A stretch of DNA of 64,000 nucleotides from an uncultured Bacteriovorax sp. GTDB lineage: Bacteria; Bdellovibrionota; Bacteriovoracia; Bacteriovoracales; Bacteriovoracaceae. A model generated the notes under the pieces. The model searched no databases, was not told the DNA's origin, and was given only the letters and a program-made list of their open reading frames with translations. The DNA lies in assembly GCA_946481315.1 (NCBI GenBank), contig CAMLMH010000002.1:248001-312000 (forward strand), written 5' to 3'. Position numbers and translations under genes: made by a program. Shown here one piece after another: positions 1 through 8,226 of this stretch. Position 1 is the first letter of the stretch. Each line of letters opens with the position of its first letter.

Positions 1-1
1 A

Positions 2-916
2 AAAGAGCTTTTCGTAGACAAAGCTTATCGTGAAAAACTTAAAAATGCTAAGACCGCCAGTGTCGAAAAGATGGAAAAGAAAGATCATCAGGCGGCTGAG
101 AATCTTAAAAAAACTGTTTATGAATTGCGGGATAAAAATAATTCGGTGATAGAACGTTACAAAGGGGAAGTTGCTACCACAAAGCATAATGCAGAAGAGC
201 AGATTAATAGCCTGGATGAGAAGAACACGAATCGTTTTAAAGAACAGCGTATTGAGTTCGGTAAAGTTGTTAACACAATGAACGAAAAAAATATGAACAC
301 GATCGCATCTCTTAAAGAAGATTTTTCGAAAGATAAGTCAGAATCCATTGAACGTTCTAAAAAAGAATTTAATGATGAAAAAATCAACATGAAGAATGAG
401 TTTTATCGCCAGATAAACCTGAAAGAAGCCAATTATGAGCAACGATTGGCAGAAATGGAAAAGCAGACCAGCAAGATAATAGAAAATTATGAAAATAGAA
501 TTTCTCAGATTGTCCGTAAGGCCGATAAAGAAGTTGAGGCAATTAAATCAACTGAAGAAGAACGCAAGATAAAAGAGGCGCAGGCACAGCAAATCTCATT
601 TGAGAATATGCAGAAAGCTCACCGAACTGAATTGCTTCAGTTGCGTGATAAGTATGAAAATGTGGTGGCCAAAACACGCATCCAAAATGAGCAACAACTT
701 ACTCACGTGGTCCAGAAATATGAAGACCAATTAGATCGAGAAAGAAAAGAAAGCCAGAAAGAACTCTCAATTAAGCTAAGTGAAGCCCAGGCTCAGTTAG
801 AACGTCTTTTCCGCAGTTCAGAACAGGAAAAAGAGAGTATCCGAGCACAAAGCGAGGCGAAGATAGAGAATCTAAAACTTGCAGCATTGGCACAAGAGAA
901 TTCAAAAAAAGCATAA
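2..916 (+). CDS. Coiled-coil protein, 5' end outside the window
   Basis: The reading frame is open from base 2 to the TAA at 914-916 and has no stop at the window edge. The first internal ATG (71) is therefore probably not the start, and the gene is cut at its 5' end. The visible ~304 residues are almost entirely Glu, Lys, Gln, Arg and Ala with heptad-like spacing, which predicts one long alpha-helical coiled coil. There is no signal peptide or membrane segment in the visible part, and no catalytic motif. The pyruvate kinase gene follows after 51 bases on the same strand. A structural or scaffolding role is a guess from composition only, and I do not recognise a family. Confidence 0.8.
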   Translation, partial: KELFVDKAYREKLKNAKTASVEKMEKKDHQAAENLKKTVYELRDKNNSVIERYKGEVATTKHNAEEQINSLDEKNTNRFKEQRIEFGKVVNTMNEKNMNTIASLKEDFSKDKSESIERSKKEFNDEKINMKNEFYRQINLKEANYEQRLAEMEKQTSKIIENYENRISQIVRKADKEVEAIKSTEEERKIKEAQAQQISFENMQKAHRTELLQLRDKYENVVAKTRIQNEQQLTHVVQKYEDQLDRERKESQKELSIKLSEAQAQLERLFRSSEQEKESIRAQSEAKIENLKLAALAQENSKKA

Positions 917-967
917 TCAATGTTAATCTTGTTGTAGACCAAATAGTGGACTAACCCAGGATTACTC

Positions 968-2644
968 ATGAGACGTGCTAAAATTGTCGCCACAATAGGC
1001 CCCGCAACCAGCTCCAAAGAAATGCTGACTAAATTAATTAATGCCGGGGCAAATGTCTGTCGCATCAATATGAGTCACGGAACCTATGAAGCTCACCAGA
1101 ATGTAATCAAAACTATTCGCGAAGTTTCCAGAGAAACCGGATATGAGGTAGCAATACTTGCAGATTTACAGGGACCCAAAATCCGAGTAGATAAATTACC
1201 TGAGCCGTTAAAGCTGGAAGCCGGCTCTTTGTGGGTTATCGGTGCTTCTAAAGTCAAAGCGAATTATCCTCAATATGCTTCAAATTATATTCCCACCATT
1301 TATGAAAATCTGGTCGCTGATTGTCACGATGGAGCGAGAATCCTTTTTGACGACGGTCTGATTATTGCTGAGGCCATTGAAAAAGATGGTGATGTTTATA
1401 AAATCCGAGTGAAGATAGGCGGGATGCTTAAATCCAATAAAGGAATTAACCTTCCTGATTGTGAAGTTTCGGCACCGGCCTTTACTGAAAAAGATAAAGA
1501 AGATCTGATGTTTGCCCTGAAGTCCGGAGTTGATGCGATTGCCCTGTCTTTTGTGCGTAAAAAAGAAGATATAAAAGCGGTCAAAGTTTTACTGCACTCT
1601 CTCAAAGTAGATGTACCTATTATTTCGAAAATTGAAAAACCTCAAGCGATAGATAACCTCGATGAAATTCTATCTGTGACAGATATGATCATGGTAGCCC
1701 GTGGGGACATGGGAGTGGAAGTAGGGAATCATCTGGTTCCTGCCATTCAGAAAAAAATTATTGCAAAATGTAACGCTAAAGGAATTCCGGTTATCACCGC
1801 CACACAGATGCTGGAGAGTATGACAGAAAATCCAACTCCAACCCGTGCAGAAGCTTCAGATGTTGCAAATGCAATCTGGGATGGTACTGATGCTGTTATG
1901 TTGTCCGGTGAAACAGCATCGGGGAAATATCCAATCGAAGCCGTGCAGATGATGGGAAATATTGTTATTGAAGCGGAAAAAACGCCTAAAGAGCGTCCGC
2001 TGCTTCGGCTGCAGGATTTATCCAGTGTGACAGCTTCGATCATGGTGGCTGCCTCAATGATTGCCGAAAAAATTAAGGCCCAAAGAATTATCTCTATTAC
2101 TGAGTCAGGAACATCTTGTCTGCGTATCTCACAATTTCGTCCTATTGTAAGTGTCCTGGGGGTAACAAACTCTGTCCGTGTGGCCCGCAGAATGTGTCTG
2201 TATTGGGGAGTTTCTCCATTTCTGGTCACTGATCAGGAACATGAGGATCCGGATTTTATGAAAAATGTACTGGACGAAGTACGGGATCGTTTAAAATTAC
2301 AGAACGGGGATAAGCTTGTTGTTACAAAAGGTGATGGTAAGTTCTTTGCTCAGGGAAGTGCGAACTCCGTGAAAGTGGAGATGATTAAAGATAAACCTAA
2401 GGTTAAAGGTGGCTCTTACGGATTAGAAGAAGCAAGCGACGATAAGAAAAAAATCCTCCTGGATACGACGATATGCGGATCTTGTCAGGCATGTGTGCAG
2501 GTTTGTCCACATGATATCTGGGCCATTGACGATCAGAAGAAGACTTTCATTAATAAAGCGAACGTCGATCAATGTGCTATGGATAATGCATGCGTAGAAA
2601 AATGTCCGACCGGCGCTATTGAAATTATACCAAAATCATTCTGA
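968..2644 (+). CDS. pyk: Pyruvate kinase with C-terminal ferredoxin domain
   Basis: Converts phosphoenolpyruvate and ADP to pyruvate and ATP in the last step of glycolysis. Residues 1 to about 475 form a complete pyruvate kinase: KIVATIGPAT at the start, ADLQGPKIRV, SKIEKPQAI with the catalytic Lys, ARGDMGVEV, and TATQMLESM with the PTRAEASDVANA block. The alpha/beta C-domain ends near GSANSVKVEM. After a short Lys-rich linker comes an extra ferredoxin-like segment with Cys at 503, 506, 509 and 513 (CxxCxxCxxxCP). A second motif has C536, D539, C542 and C546 (CxxDxxCxxxCP). Typical pyruvate kinases are about 470-480 residues, so the 558-residue length is explained by this addition. It is one uninterrupted frame. 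The stop shares its last A with the start of queG, so the two are probably co-translated. The role of the clusters (redox sensing or electron transfer) is unknown. Confidence 0.93.
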   Translation: MRRAKIVATIGPATSSKEMLTKLINAGANVCRINMSHGTYEAHQNVIKTIREVSRETGYEVAILADLQGPKIRVDKLPEPLKLEAGSLWVIGASKVKANYPQYASNYIPTIYENLVADCHDGARILFDDGLIIAEAIEKDGDVYKIRVKIGGMLKSNKGINLPDCEVSAPAFTEKDKEDLMFALKSGVDAIALSFVRKKEDIKAVKVLLHSLKVDVPIISKIEKPQAIDNLDEILSVTDMIMVARGDMGVEVGNHLVPAIQKKIIAKCNAKGIPVITATQMLESMTENPTPTRAEASDVANAIWDGTDAVMLSGETASGKYPIEAVQMMGNIVIEAEKTPKERPLLRLQDLSSVTASIMVAASMIAEKIKAQRIISITESGTSCLRISQFRPIVSVLGVTNSVRVARRMCLYWGVSPFLVTDQEHEDPDFMKNVLDEVRDRLKLQNGDKLVVTKGDGKFFAQGSANSVKVEMIKDKPKVKGGSYGLEEASDDKKKILLDTTICGSCQACVQVCPHDIWAIDDQKKTFINKANVDQCAMDNACVEKCPTGAIEIIPKSF

Positions 2645-3636
2645 TGCAACTGCAGAAAATTTTAATTGAGAATGGAGTCGCAGACTGGGGATATACCGAG
2701 GATTCTCTTCCCTTGAGTCGCGACCAATTCTCTGCATGGATTGAAGCAGGCAAAGCAGGGCCGCTGCACTATTTGCAGGACACCAGAAAAGATAAGCGGG
2801 ATGATATAAAAAATTACTGGCCGGATTTCCAGTCAGCCCTGGTCTTTCTTTTTTCCTATGATCATGGGCGAAGACAGCTGCAGCATTTATATAAAAATGA
2901 TTCTGAATGGAACGGATTGAAAATAGCCAGCTATACTCTGGGATTTAACGGACAGGATTATCACCATATTATAAAAGAAAGACTAAATAAGATCGGAACA
3001 TATCTGCGGGAAGAATTGGGAACTAACTTTCAATTAACCCTGGATGTTCATCCGGTTTTAGAGAGGGACCTGGCCTACAAAACCGGATTGGGGTGGTTTG
3101 GAAAAAATTCCATGATGATCAACCGGAACAGTGGAAGTTTTACATTGATTGGCTCTTTATTGCTGGATCAAAAACTCAACTTGACTAAAAATACTCCTGA
3201 TACCGATCACTGTGGGCAATGCACATTGTGTGCTGAAGCTTGTCCGACAAAGGCCATTGATCCTGTTACAAGAACAATAACTGCAGTGGATTGTATAAGT
3301 ACTTTTACTATTGAACAGTTTAAATTAGAGACAGAAGTTACCGAGGCCATGGATCTTAGGTCTGGCTTCATTTTCGGTTGCGATATCTGCCAGGATGTTT
3401 GTCCCTGGAATAAACGTCAGGAGCGCCTGCATTCACTTCCCGTGCCGCAATGGAGTCAACAGCAAGCTATGATAGTGAATTATTTTTTAAAGCGTCCGTT
3501 TGAAAATATTCTTTGTGACTTAGAGGAGAGCAGCGGTAAACAGTTTGAAAAAAAATTCAGATTGACCAGCTTTGAGCGATCCGGCCGCCGGGGTCTTTTA
3601 AAAAACCTCCGGCTCTATCAGAAACAAACCCGTTAA
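2644..3636 (+). CDS. queG: Epoxyqueuosine reductase
   Basis: Reduces epoxyqueuosine to queuosine in the wobble position of GUN-anticodon tRNAs, using cobalamin and two [4Fe-4S] clusters in the cytoplasm. The 330-residue protein has the family layout. An N-terminal domain carries VLERDLAYKTGLGWFGKNS. The bis-ferredoxin region has CGQCTLCAEACP and, further on, VDCIS plus CDICQDVCPWN. The C-terminal HEAT-like part seen in longer homologues is short. The ATG overlaps the pyruvate kinase stop (TGATG), which indicates translational coupling of two Fe-S proteins. The 3' end overlaps the converging permease gene by 4 bases. The window also holds a tRNA-Phe gene, but QueG substrates are the tRNAs for Tyr, His, Asn and Asp. 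Confidence 0.93.
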   Translation: MQLQKILIENGVADWGYTEDSLPLSRDQFSAWIEAGKAGPLHYLQDTRKDKRDDIKNYWPDFQSALVFLFSYDHGRRQLQHLYKNDSEWNGLKIASYTLGFNGQDYHHIIKERLNKIGTYLREELGTNFQLTLDVHPVLERDLAYKTGLGWFGKNSMMINRNSGSFTLIGSLLLDQKLNLTKNTPDTDHCGQCTLCAEACPTKAIDPVTRTITAVDCISTFTIEQFKLETEVTEAMDLRSGFIFGCDICQDVCPWNKRQERLHSLPVPQWSQQQAMIVNYFLKRPFENILCDLEESSGKQFEKKFRLTSFERSGRRGLLKNLRLYQKQTR

Positions 3637-4850
3637 ATATTTTTTCTCAAGGCTTCGACAATATCCATTTTAGAAGCTCTTAGTGCCGGAATAAGTGTGG
3701 CTATAATTGTCGTGATTACAGCAAGTGCGCTTGCATAGCAGGCAGATGAAACTAAAAAATAAATTTTAATCTGAAATGGAATTGATGCTCCCGGCATTTC
3801 AGTCATAATTTTCACGGTTTCAACTAACTTAATAACGCCTACAGAGAGTAAAAGACCAGCACCGATACCAAGTAGAGCAATGAAAAATGTTTCAATTAAA
3901 AACTGACCAATGATATCAATTCTGGATTCTCCAAGCGCCCTTAATGTACCGATTTCTCCTGTTCTTTCGACGACTGTCATACTCACAGTATTAAGAATCC
4001 CCAGAAACATTAATGAAAGAAGAATGCATTCTATAAGCCTGTTTTGAACACCATAAAATTTATCAACCTGACGAAAAAGAACCGCCAGCTCTCGCCATGT
4101 CCGGGCAATGAGTGTCGGATGCTCTTTTGCCAGGTCTGCATTGATTGAAGCTGCCGTTTTTTCTGCCATATGTAGTTCTCTGAATTTTAAAACAGCAATC
4201 TCCACATTTGGAGTGTCCAGTAACTCCTGAGTAACTTTCAACGGCATATAAATGACCTGACCATCAATTTCGTCAATTCCTGCTGAAAAAATACCGGCCA
4301 CTGTCAGGTCCATCGCATTCATTATTCCATCGATGGTATTGGTCAGAATGGTAATATTGTCTCCCGCTGTCACGTTCATTTGTTTGGCCAATAACTGTCC
4401 AACAACAACGTCCCTCGATTCAGGGCCTTCAAAAAACTGCCCGGCCATAATGCGCATACTTTTACTGAATTGAGGTTCTCCAACGGAATCAACACCAATA
4501 ATTTTTGCTCCGACCGATAGATCGTTGTTACTGACCAGCCCAAAAAAACTTAGTCGACCACTGAGCCTTTCAATCTGAGGATAACGACCTTTAAGATTAT
4601 CCAGCTCATTGATTAAAAAAAGTCTCTCTGTCCTGGATTCTTTTCCGGGAGACCAGTATTTTTTTGGTGCAATCTGCATATTGCCGTATTGGTTTTCAGC
4701 AGCGATGTGTTTTAATGCATCCAGTGAGTAGGCAGAAAAACCCTGAAATAATATCATTGCTGCGACAGCACCCGCAATCATCGCAATTGAAAGTAAACTT
4801 CTTAAATGATGTCGGGTAATATTTCGTATAGCGAGTTTTATTCTGATCAT
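3633..4850 (-). CDS. ABC transporter permease, MacB/LolC-E type
   Basis: Inner-membrane permease of 405 residues with the FtsX/MacB layout. One N-terminal membrane helix (around 20-40) is followed by a large periplasmic domain (about 40-270). Three C-terminal helices then surround the conserved MTVVERTGEIGTLRALG segment. It overlaps the start of the ATPase gene upstream (ATG at 4850 shares a base with that gene's stop region), so the two are co-translated. MacB/LolCDE transporters move substrates by mechanotransmission: they do not carry cargo through the inner membrane but hand periplasmic or membrane-embedded lipids or proteins outward. The LolA-like and outer-membrane proteins encoded upstream fit a lipid or lipoprotein export role. 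The substrate is not evident. Confidence 0.88.
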   Translation of the reverse strand: MIRIKLAIRNITRHHLRSLLSIAMIAGAVAAMILFQGFSAYSLDALKHIAAENQYGNMQIAPKKYWSPGKESRTERLFLINELDNLKGRYPQIERLSGRLSFFGLVSNNDLSVGAKIIGVDSVGEPQFSKSMRIMAGQFFEGPESRDVVVGQLLAKQMNVTAGDNITILTNTIDGIMNAMDLTVAGIFSAGIDEIDGQVIYMPLKVTQELLDTPNVEIAVLKFRELHMAEKTAASINADLAKEHPTLIARTWRELAVLFRQVDKFYGVQNRLIECILLSLMFLGILNTVSMTVVERTGEIGTLRALGESRIDIIGQFLIETFFIALLGIGAGLLLSVGVIKLVETVKIMTEMPGASIPFQIKIYFLVSSACYASALAVITTIIATLIPALRASKMDIVEALRKNI

Positions 4851-5566
4851 TAGATATTCTCCGCGAAAGAATCACTTAAAATCAAACCGTCAGAAATTTT
4901 AATCTGTCTTCTTGTTTTGGCGATGAGATCCATATCATGTGAGCAAAGCATGACCGTGACTTGAAGGTCCTTTTGTAAATCAGTTAACAACTCGAAGACT
5001 TCCTCGGAAGTACGGGTATCGAGATTGGCAGTAGGTTCATCCGCCAGAATCAAAGTAGGACTTTTGACAATTGCACGGGCAATGGCAACTCTTTGGCGTT
5101 GTCCTCCGGAGAGCTGGGCAGGTCTGCGATGAGTAAAGTCCTGTAACCCCACTCGTTTAAGTGCCTGGTAAGATCGCTCCTTTCTTTCGGCTTCAGGAAT
5201 GTTCAGCAACATTAAAGGATATTCAACATTTTCCAGACTGCTTAGCAACGGAAGAAGATTAAATGACTGAAAGATATAACCTATATCCTGTGCTCTGATT
5301 AATGAAAGCTCTTTATCGTTCAGGTCGTTTATATTTTTATTTTTAACAAAAAGTTTTCCTCGCGTAGGTGGATCTATCAGGCCAGCAATGTTTAGAAGAG
5401 TTGTTTTTCCACTGCCTGATTTTCCAGAAAGTCCAATGAATTCACCTTTGTGGATAGTGAAGCTGATATCCTTTAATGCCTGAAATTCTACACCTTCAGA
5501 ATAGAAAATTTTTTGAATGTTTTCGAATCGAAAAACTGCATTGCTTGTATTTGAATGAGTGCTCAT
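4850..5566 (-). CDS. ABC transporter ATP-binding protein, LolD/MacB type
   Basis: 238-residue ATPase partner of the permease encoded just downstream. Walker A is [11 protein letters not shown], the Q-loop is [22 protein letters not shown], the signature is [14 protein letters not shown] and Walker B is LILADEPT followed by the D-loop SANLD-like TANLD. The [21 protein letters not shown] Q-loop region is typical of LolD/MacB/FtsE-class ATPases. It is the third gene of a four-gene operon read leftward from 7574. LolD itself is normally encoded beside lolC/lolE with a canonical LolA elsewhere, so I do not assign the lol symbol. Biochemically it should hydrolyse ATP to power the periplasmic movement of the permease. 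Confidence 0.9.
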   Translation of the reverse strand: MSTHSNTSNAVFRFENIQKIFYSEGVEFQALKDISFTIHKGEFIGLSGKSGSGKTTLLNIAGLIDPPTRGKLFVKNKNINDLNDKELSLIRAQDIGYIFQSFNLLPLLSSLENVEYPLMLLNIPEAERKERSYQALKRVGLQDFTHRRPAQLSGGQRQRVAIARAIVKSPTLILADEPTANLDTRTSEEVFELLTDLQKDLQVTVMLCSHDMDLIAKTRRQIKISDGLILSDSFAENI

Positions 5567-5580
5567 ACTTTATTCTTTCC

Positions 5581-6852
5581 TTAAAACTGGAAATAGTTTT
5601 TTAATGAAAAAAAGATGTTACTAATATTTTTTAAACGACCCAAGGTTGCTCTGGGTTCACCCCAATAAGTCTCTGCCCCAGTTCGCAGTTCGAGTTTATC
5701 ATTGACCGGCCAGGAGAGCTGTGCCTGAATAGCGTGGCCTGAAAGGGATATCTGGTGAGTGTATGAAACATCGAATATTTTCTCTTCACCGAAATCATAA
5801 CTAATTTTTGCAATTGCAAATTGCTCCTCTTTTTCCCTTAAAGCCTGAGCGTTTAGTTTATTCAGTCCTGACTGAGCATATATGAAGACACCAGAGAAAC
5901 TGCTGTATGTGGGCGTGTCTACACTGAAGAGTAAGTTTAATTCATCAGTTTGTTCGTCCAGCAAAGTGAAGCCAGCAACTCCGGTGCTCAATGTATTGAT
6001 TGTTTTATTCTGATTCAACACGATGTCACTTCTGAATACGAAATCATCAAATAGAGTTTTAGCGATTGAGGCGCCGTAACTTTGTATGCGTCCATGTCGT
6101 TCCAGCAAATTGACCGATGAAAGAGTTACAGACTCTATGGAATAATATGGATTGCGATCAATGTGATCAAAGTAGAAAAAGGCCGTATCAAGACCTGAGA
6201 AAGACAAAGACAGCTTACCGCCGTATTCATGTTCCTCAAATATCTTGGTCACCAATTTTTTTCGAGCCTGAAATTGTATATTCGGAACGAGCGATGAAGT
6301 GAAGAGACTGACAGGTAATGTTTTATTAAATCTGGGCTCGGGTGAATAGAGGAATTGTAAAGATCCGGCCGCGAAAAAAATTTTTGTATTGAGAAGTAAT
6401 AAAGGAAGCTTTGCTTCACTGGCCTCTGCATACCCAGTCAGTGTCTGATCCTTAGGATTAATTAAATCAGCGTAGTTAAACCCAAAGGCTTCTCCCCAGG
6501 AAACTTCCTGATATCCTGCCTGAAAAACCCATGAATCATTTTTCCATTTTAGATAATTTTCTCCAGGATATAAATCATGTGTATCTTCAGATTGCAGGAG
6601 AAGTGGGGGATTGTTTAGATCCTGATAGAGAGAAGAATAGCTCCAGCGTGCCTGATTAAGTATTGAAAAATTATCTGACATCAGTGAGAGATGTTCAAAT
6701 TGAGCATAATGTCGTTGACCGTGATTTTCTTTTGTTCTGGCAGTATATCCAGTAATTTTACTGGAAACATAACCTCTCATCTCATATGCGGCTTCGGCCA
6801 GAACAAGAGATGGAAAAGATATTAGTAATAGGCAGGATGTGAATTTGATCAA
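5581..6852 (-). CDS. Outer-membrane beta-barrel-like protein of LolA/ABC cassette
   Basis: 423 residues with a signal peptide (about residues 1-19, ending near LVLAEA) and alternating amphipathic strands. The final residue is Phe (NYFQF), the usual signal for outer-membrane barrel assembly. The block SWGEAFGFNYADLINPKD is the kind of motif seen in DUF1302-type outer-membrane proteins. The start is a TTG at 6852-6850, preceded by AGGA. The next in-frame ATG lies beyond the signal peptide, so the TTG must be used. It overlaps the stop of the upstream LolA-like gene (TTGA). By position it is likely the outer-membrane partner of the adjacent ABC exporter; this is inference. Confidence 0.75.
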   Translation of the reverse strand: MIKFTSCLLLISFPSLVLAEAAYEMRGYVSSKITGYTARTKENHGQRHYAQFEHLSLMSDNFSILNQARWSYSSLYQDLNNPPLLLQSEDTHDLYPGENYLKWKNDSWVFQAGYQEVSWGEAFGFNYADLINPKDQTLTGYAEASEAKLPLLLLNTKIFFAAGSLQFLYSPEPRFNKTLPVSLFTSSLVPNIQFQARKKLVTKIFEEHEYGGKLSLSFSGLDTAFFYFDHIDRNPYYSIESVTLSSVNLLERHGRIQSYGASIAKTLFDDFVFRSDIVLNQNKTINTLSTGVAGFTLLDEQTDELNLLFSVDTPTYSSFSGVFIYAQSGLNKLNAQALREKEEQFAIAKISYDFGEEKIFDVSYTHQISLSGHAIQAQLSWPVNDKLELRTGAETYWGEPRATLGRLKNISNIFFSLKNYFQF

Positions 6853-7574
6853 AATTCCATCCTGTCTTTATTAAAAGTACTTTCGCTGAAAGTTTTAGGA
6901 GCGTGATTGCTGAAAACCAGTGTTGACTGTTTTTCCTTCTGCAAATAATCGCGAATAACCATTTTTGTGGCGCGATTCATTCCCTGGATTGGTTTGAAAT
7001 CAGAGAATGCGGCACTCTTTAATGGTTTACCTGAAAGAGCGTAAAAGACAGCTGCAACCGGCGAATAATCTTTTTTGGCAACTAAGTATTCAATCCGGCC
7101 GTACGTGACTTTTTTATTTTTAGCCTTTAATTCCAGTTTAAAAAACTCAGCCCCGTCTTTGTTTTCAGTAGACAATAAAGACGCATCATAGTCTTCAGCA
7201 TAATTGGTTCGTGCGATATCTCCGTTAGAGACTTCACCGGTTAATTTTTGCTCCAGCGAAATACGCAGAGGCTTTTTTATATTTGGTGTAAATAACCAGA
7301 TGTCATAATCTTTCATCAGAATTTTTCGGCCACGAGCTCTTTCCGGTTGAGTCTGTACGATGAGAGAGTTGTTCACATCCTTGAAAGAAACTTCGTAAAC
7401 TTCAATTTTATTATCCTGATTAGTAACCGTTACATTAAACTGATGCGAGACATTTCCCAGTCCGCGTTTGAGATCCGCTTTTTTAACGATTTCGTTTGGA
7501 TCTATAGTTTGTGCCAGGAGAGTTGTGGAAAGAAAGAATGCACTTAAAATTGAAAATTTCACCCTGTTAAGCAT
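6849..7574 (-). CDS. LolA-like outer membrane lipoprotein-sorting protein
   Basis: Periplasmic protein of 241 residues with a signal peptide (cleavage near LLAQTID). It has the hallmarks of the LolA-like family usually labelled outer membrane lipoprotein-sorting protein: RGRKILMKDYDIWLFTP and a following PLRIS strand, then an acidic stretch (NYAEDYDAS) and YGRIEYLVAKKDYSPV. Such proteins have an unclosed beta-barrel that can carry a lipid or an acyl chain. It is the first gene of the cassette that continues with the outer-membrane protein, the ATPase and the permease. A role as a periplasmic shuttle between the ABC transporter and the outer membrane follows from the family and the context. 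True LolA activity is not shown. Confidence 0.82.
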   Translation of the reverse strand: MLNRVKFSILSAFFLSTTLLAQTIDPNEIVKKADLKRGLGNVSHQFNVTVTNQDNKIEVYEVSFKDVNNSLIVQTQPERARGRKILMKDYDIWLFTPNIKKPLRISLEQKLTGEVSNGDIARTNYAEDYDASLLSTENKDGAEFFKLELKAKNKKVTYGRIEYLVAKKDYSPVAAVFYALSGKPLKSAAFSDFKPIQGMNRATKMVIRDYLQKEKQSTLVFSNHAPKTFSESTFNKDRMEF

Positions 7575-7684
7575 GCTAAACCGCCATAGTAAAAGAATCT
7601 TATATTTCTTCTATTGTAAGCGATTTCAACGTTACAGGTGATTAAATATTTCTTGCCCACATGACCACCGAGCGGATTGGTCGG

Positions 7685-8215
7685 CTAATTTCCGGCTCTG
7701 GCCTGACAGCGGGAGGGATCAAATGTAAGAGCTAAAAAATGATGAAAGTTTTCGCCCGCAATTCCCCAGCGGATTTTGAATGTCTCGAATGTAGTATCCA
7801 AACCCTCTTCCGTCACTTTAGCGGTATTAAAGGTTACAGTTCTCAATGGACTATTCTCCGGACGATGCCAGAGTGATTCTCCGCCACATTTCATCAGTAA
7901 TGGTTCAGCCTGATTAAATTCACATTGAGGCAACGGCCAGGAAACAAGAACTTCATGGTCAATGCTGGATAATTCCTGCTCGGCAATTTTAACATAGGGT
8001 ATTGTTGCCCGGGTCACGACTCCTTCATAGAGAGGAAAATCAACTGCCCCCAGTGAGTTTGAATAATGCACAAAGAGACGTTGCTCCTGAGTATAGACAG
8101 AAACGGCCACTCTTCCCCGATTGCCGTTACAAAAGAGCTGATAGCTGAAGGCCTCAGCAGTCGACAGTGATAATGTAATCAGGCTTATTGGCAGAAATAT
8201 TTTCAATAGGTACAT
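7685..8215 (-). CDS. Secreted protein of unknown function
   Basis: 176 residues with a clear signal peptide (cleavage near TAEAF) and a mature part rich in beta-type residues. It contains four Cys (FCNG, PQCEF, MKCGG, SRCQ), probably two disulfides in the periplasm. The start ATG at 8215 follows AGGAG at a good distance. The antiporter gene ends only 11 bases upstream on the same strand, so the two may share a transcript. I do not recognise a family. The expression of the protein is likely, its function unknown. Confidence 0.7.
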   Translation of the reverse strand: MYLLKIFLPISLITLSLSTAEAFSYQLFCNGNRGRVAVSVYTQEQRLFVHYSNSLGAVDFPLYEGVVTRATIPYVKIAEQELSSIDHEVLVSWPLPQCEFNQAEPLLMKCGGESLWHRPENSPLRTVTFNTAKVTEEGLDTTFETFKIRWGIAGENFHHFLALTFDPSRCQARAGN

Positions 8216-8226
8216 ATTATTAACTC

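Noticed and set aside
1747..2229. 160-codon open frame on the minus strand inside the pyruvate kinase gene
   Set aside because: Shadow of a strongly conserved coding region on the plus strand.
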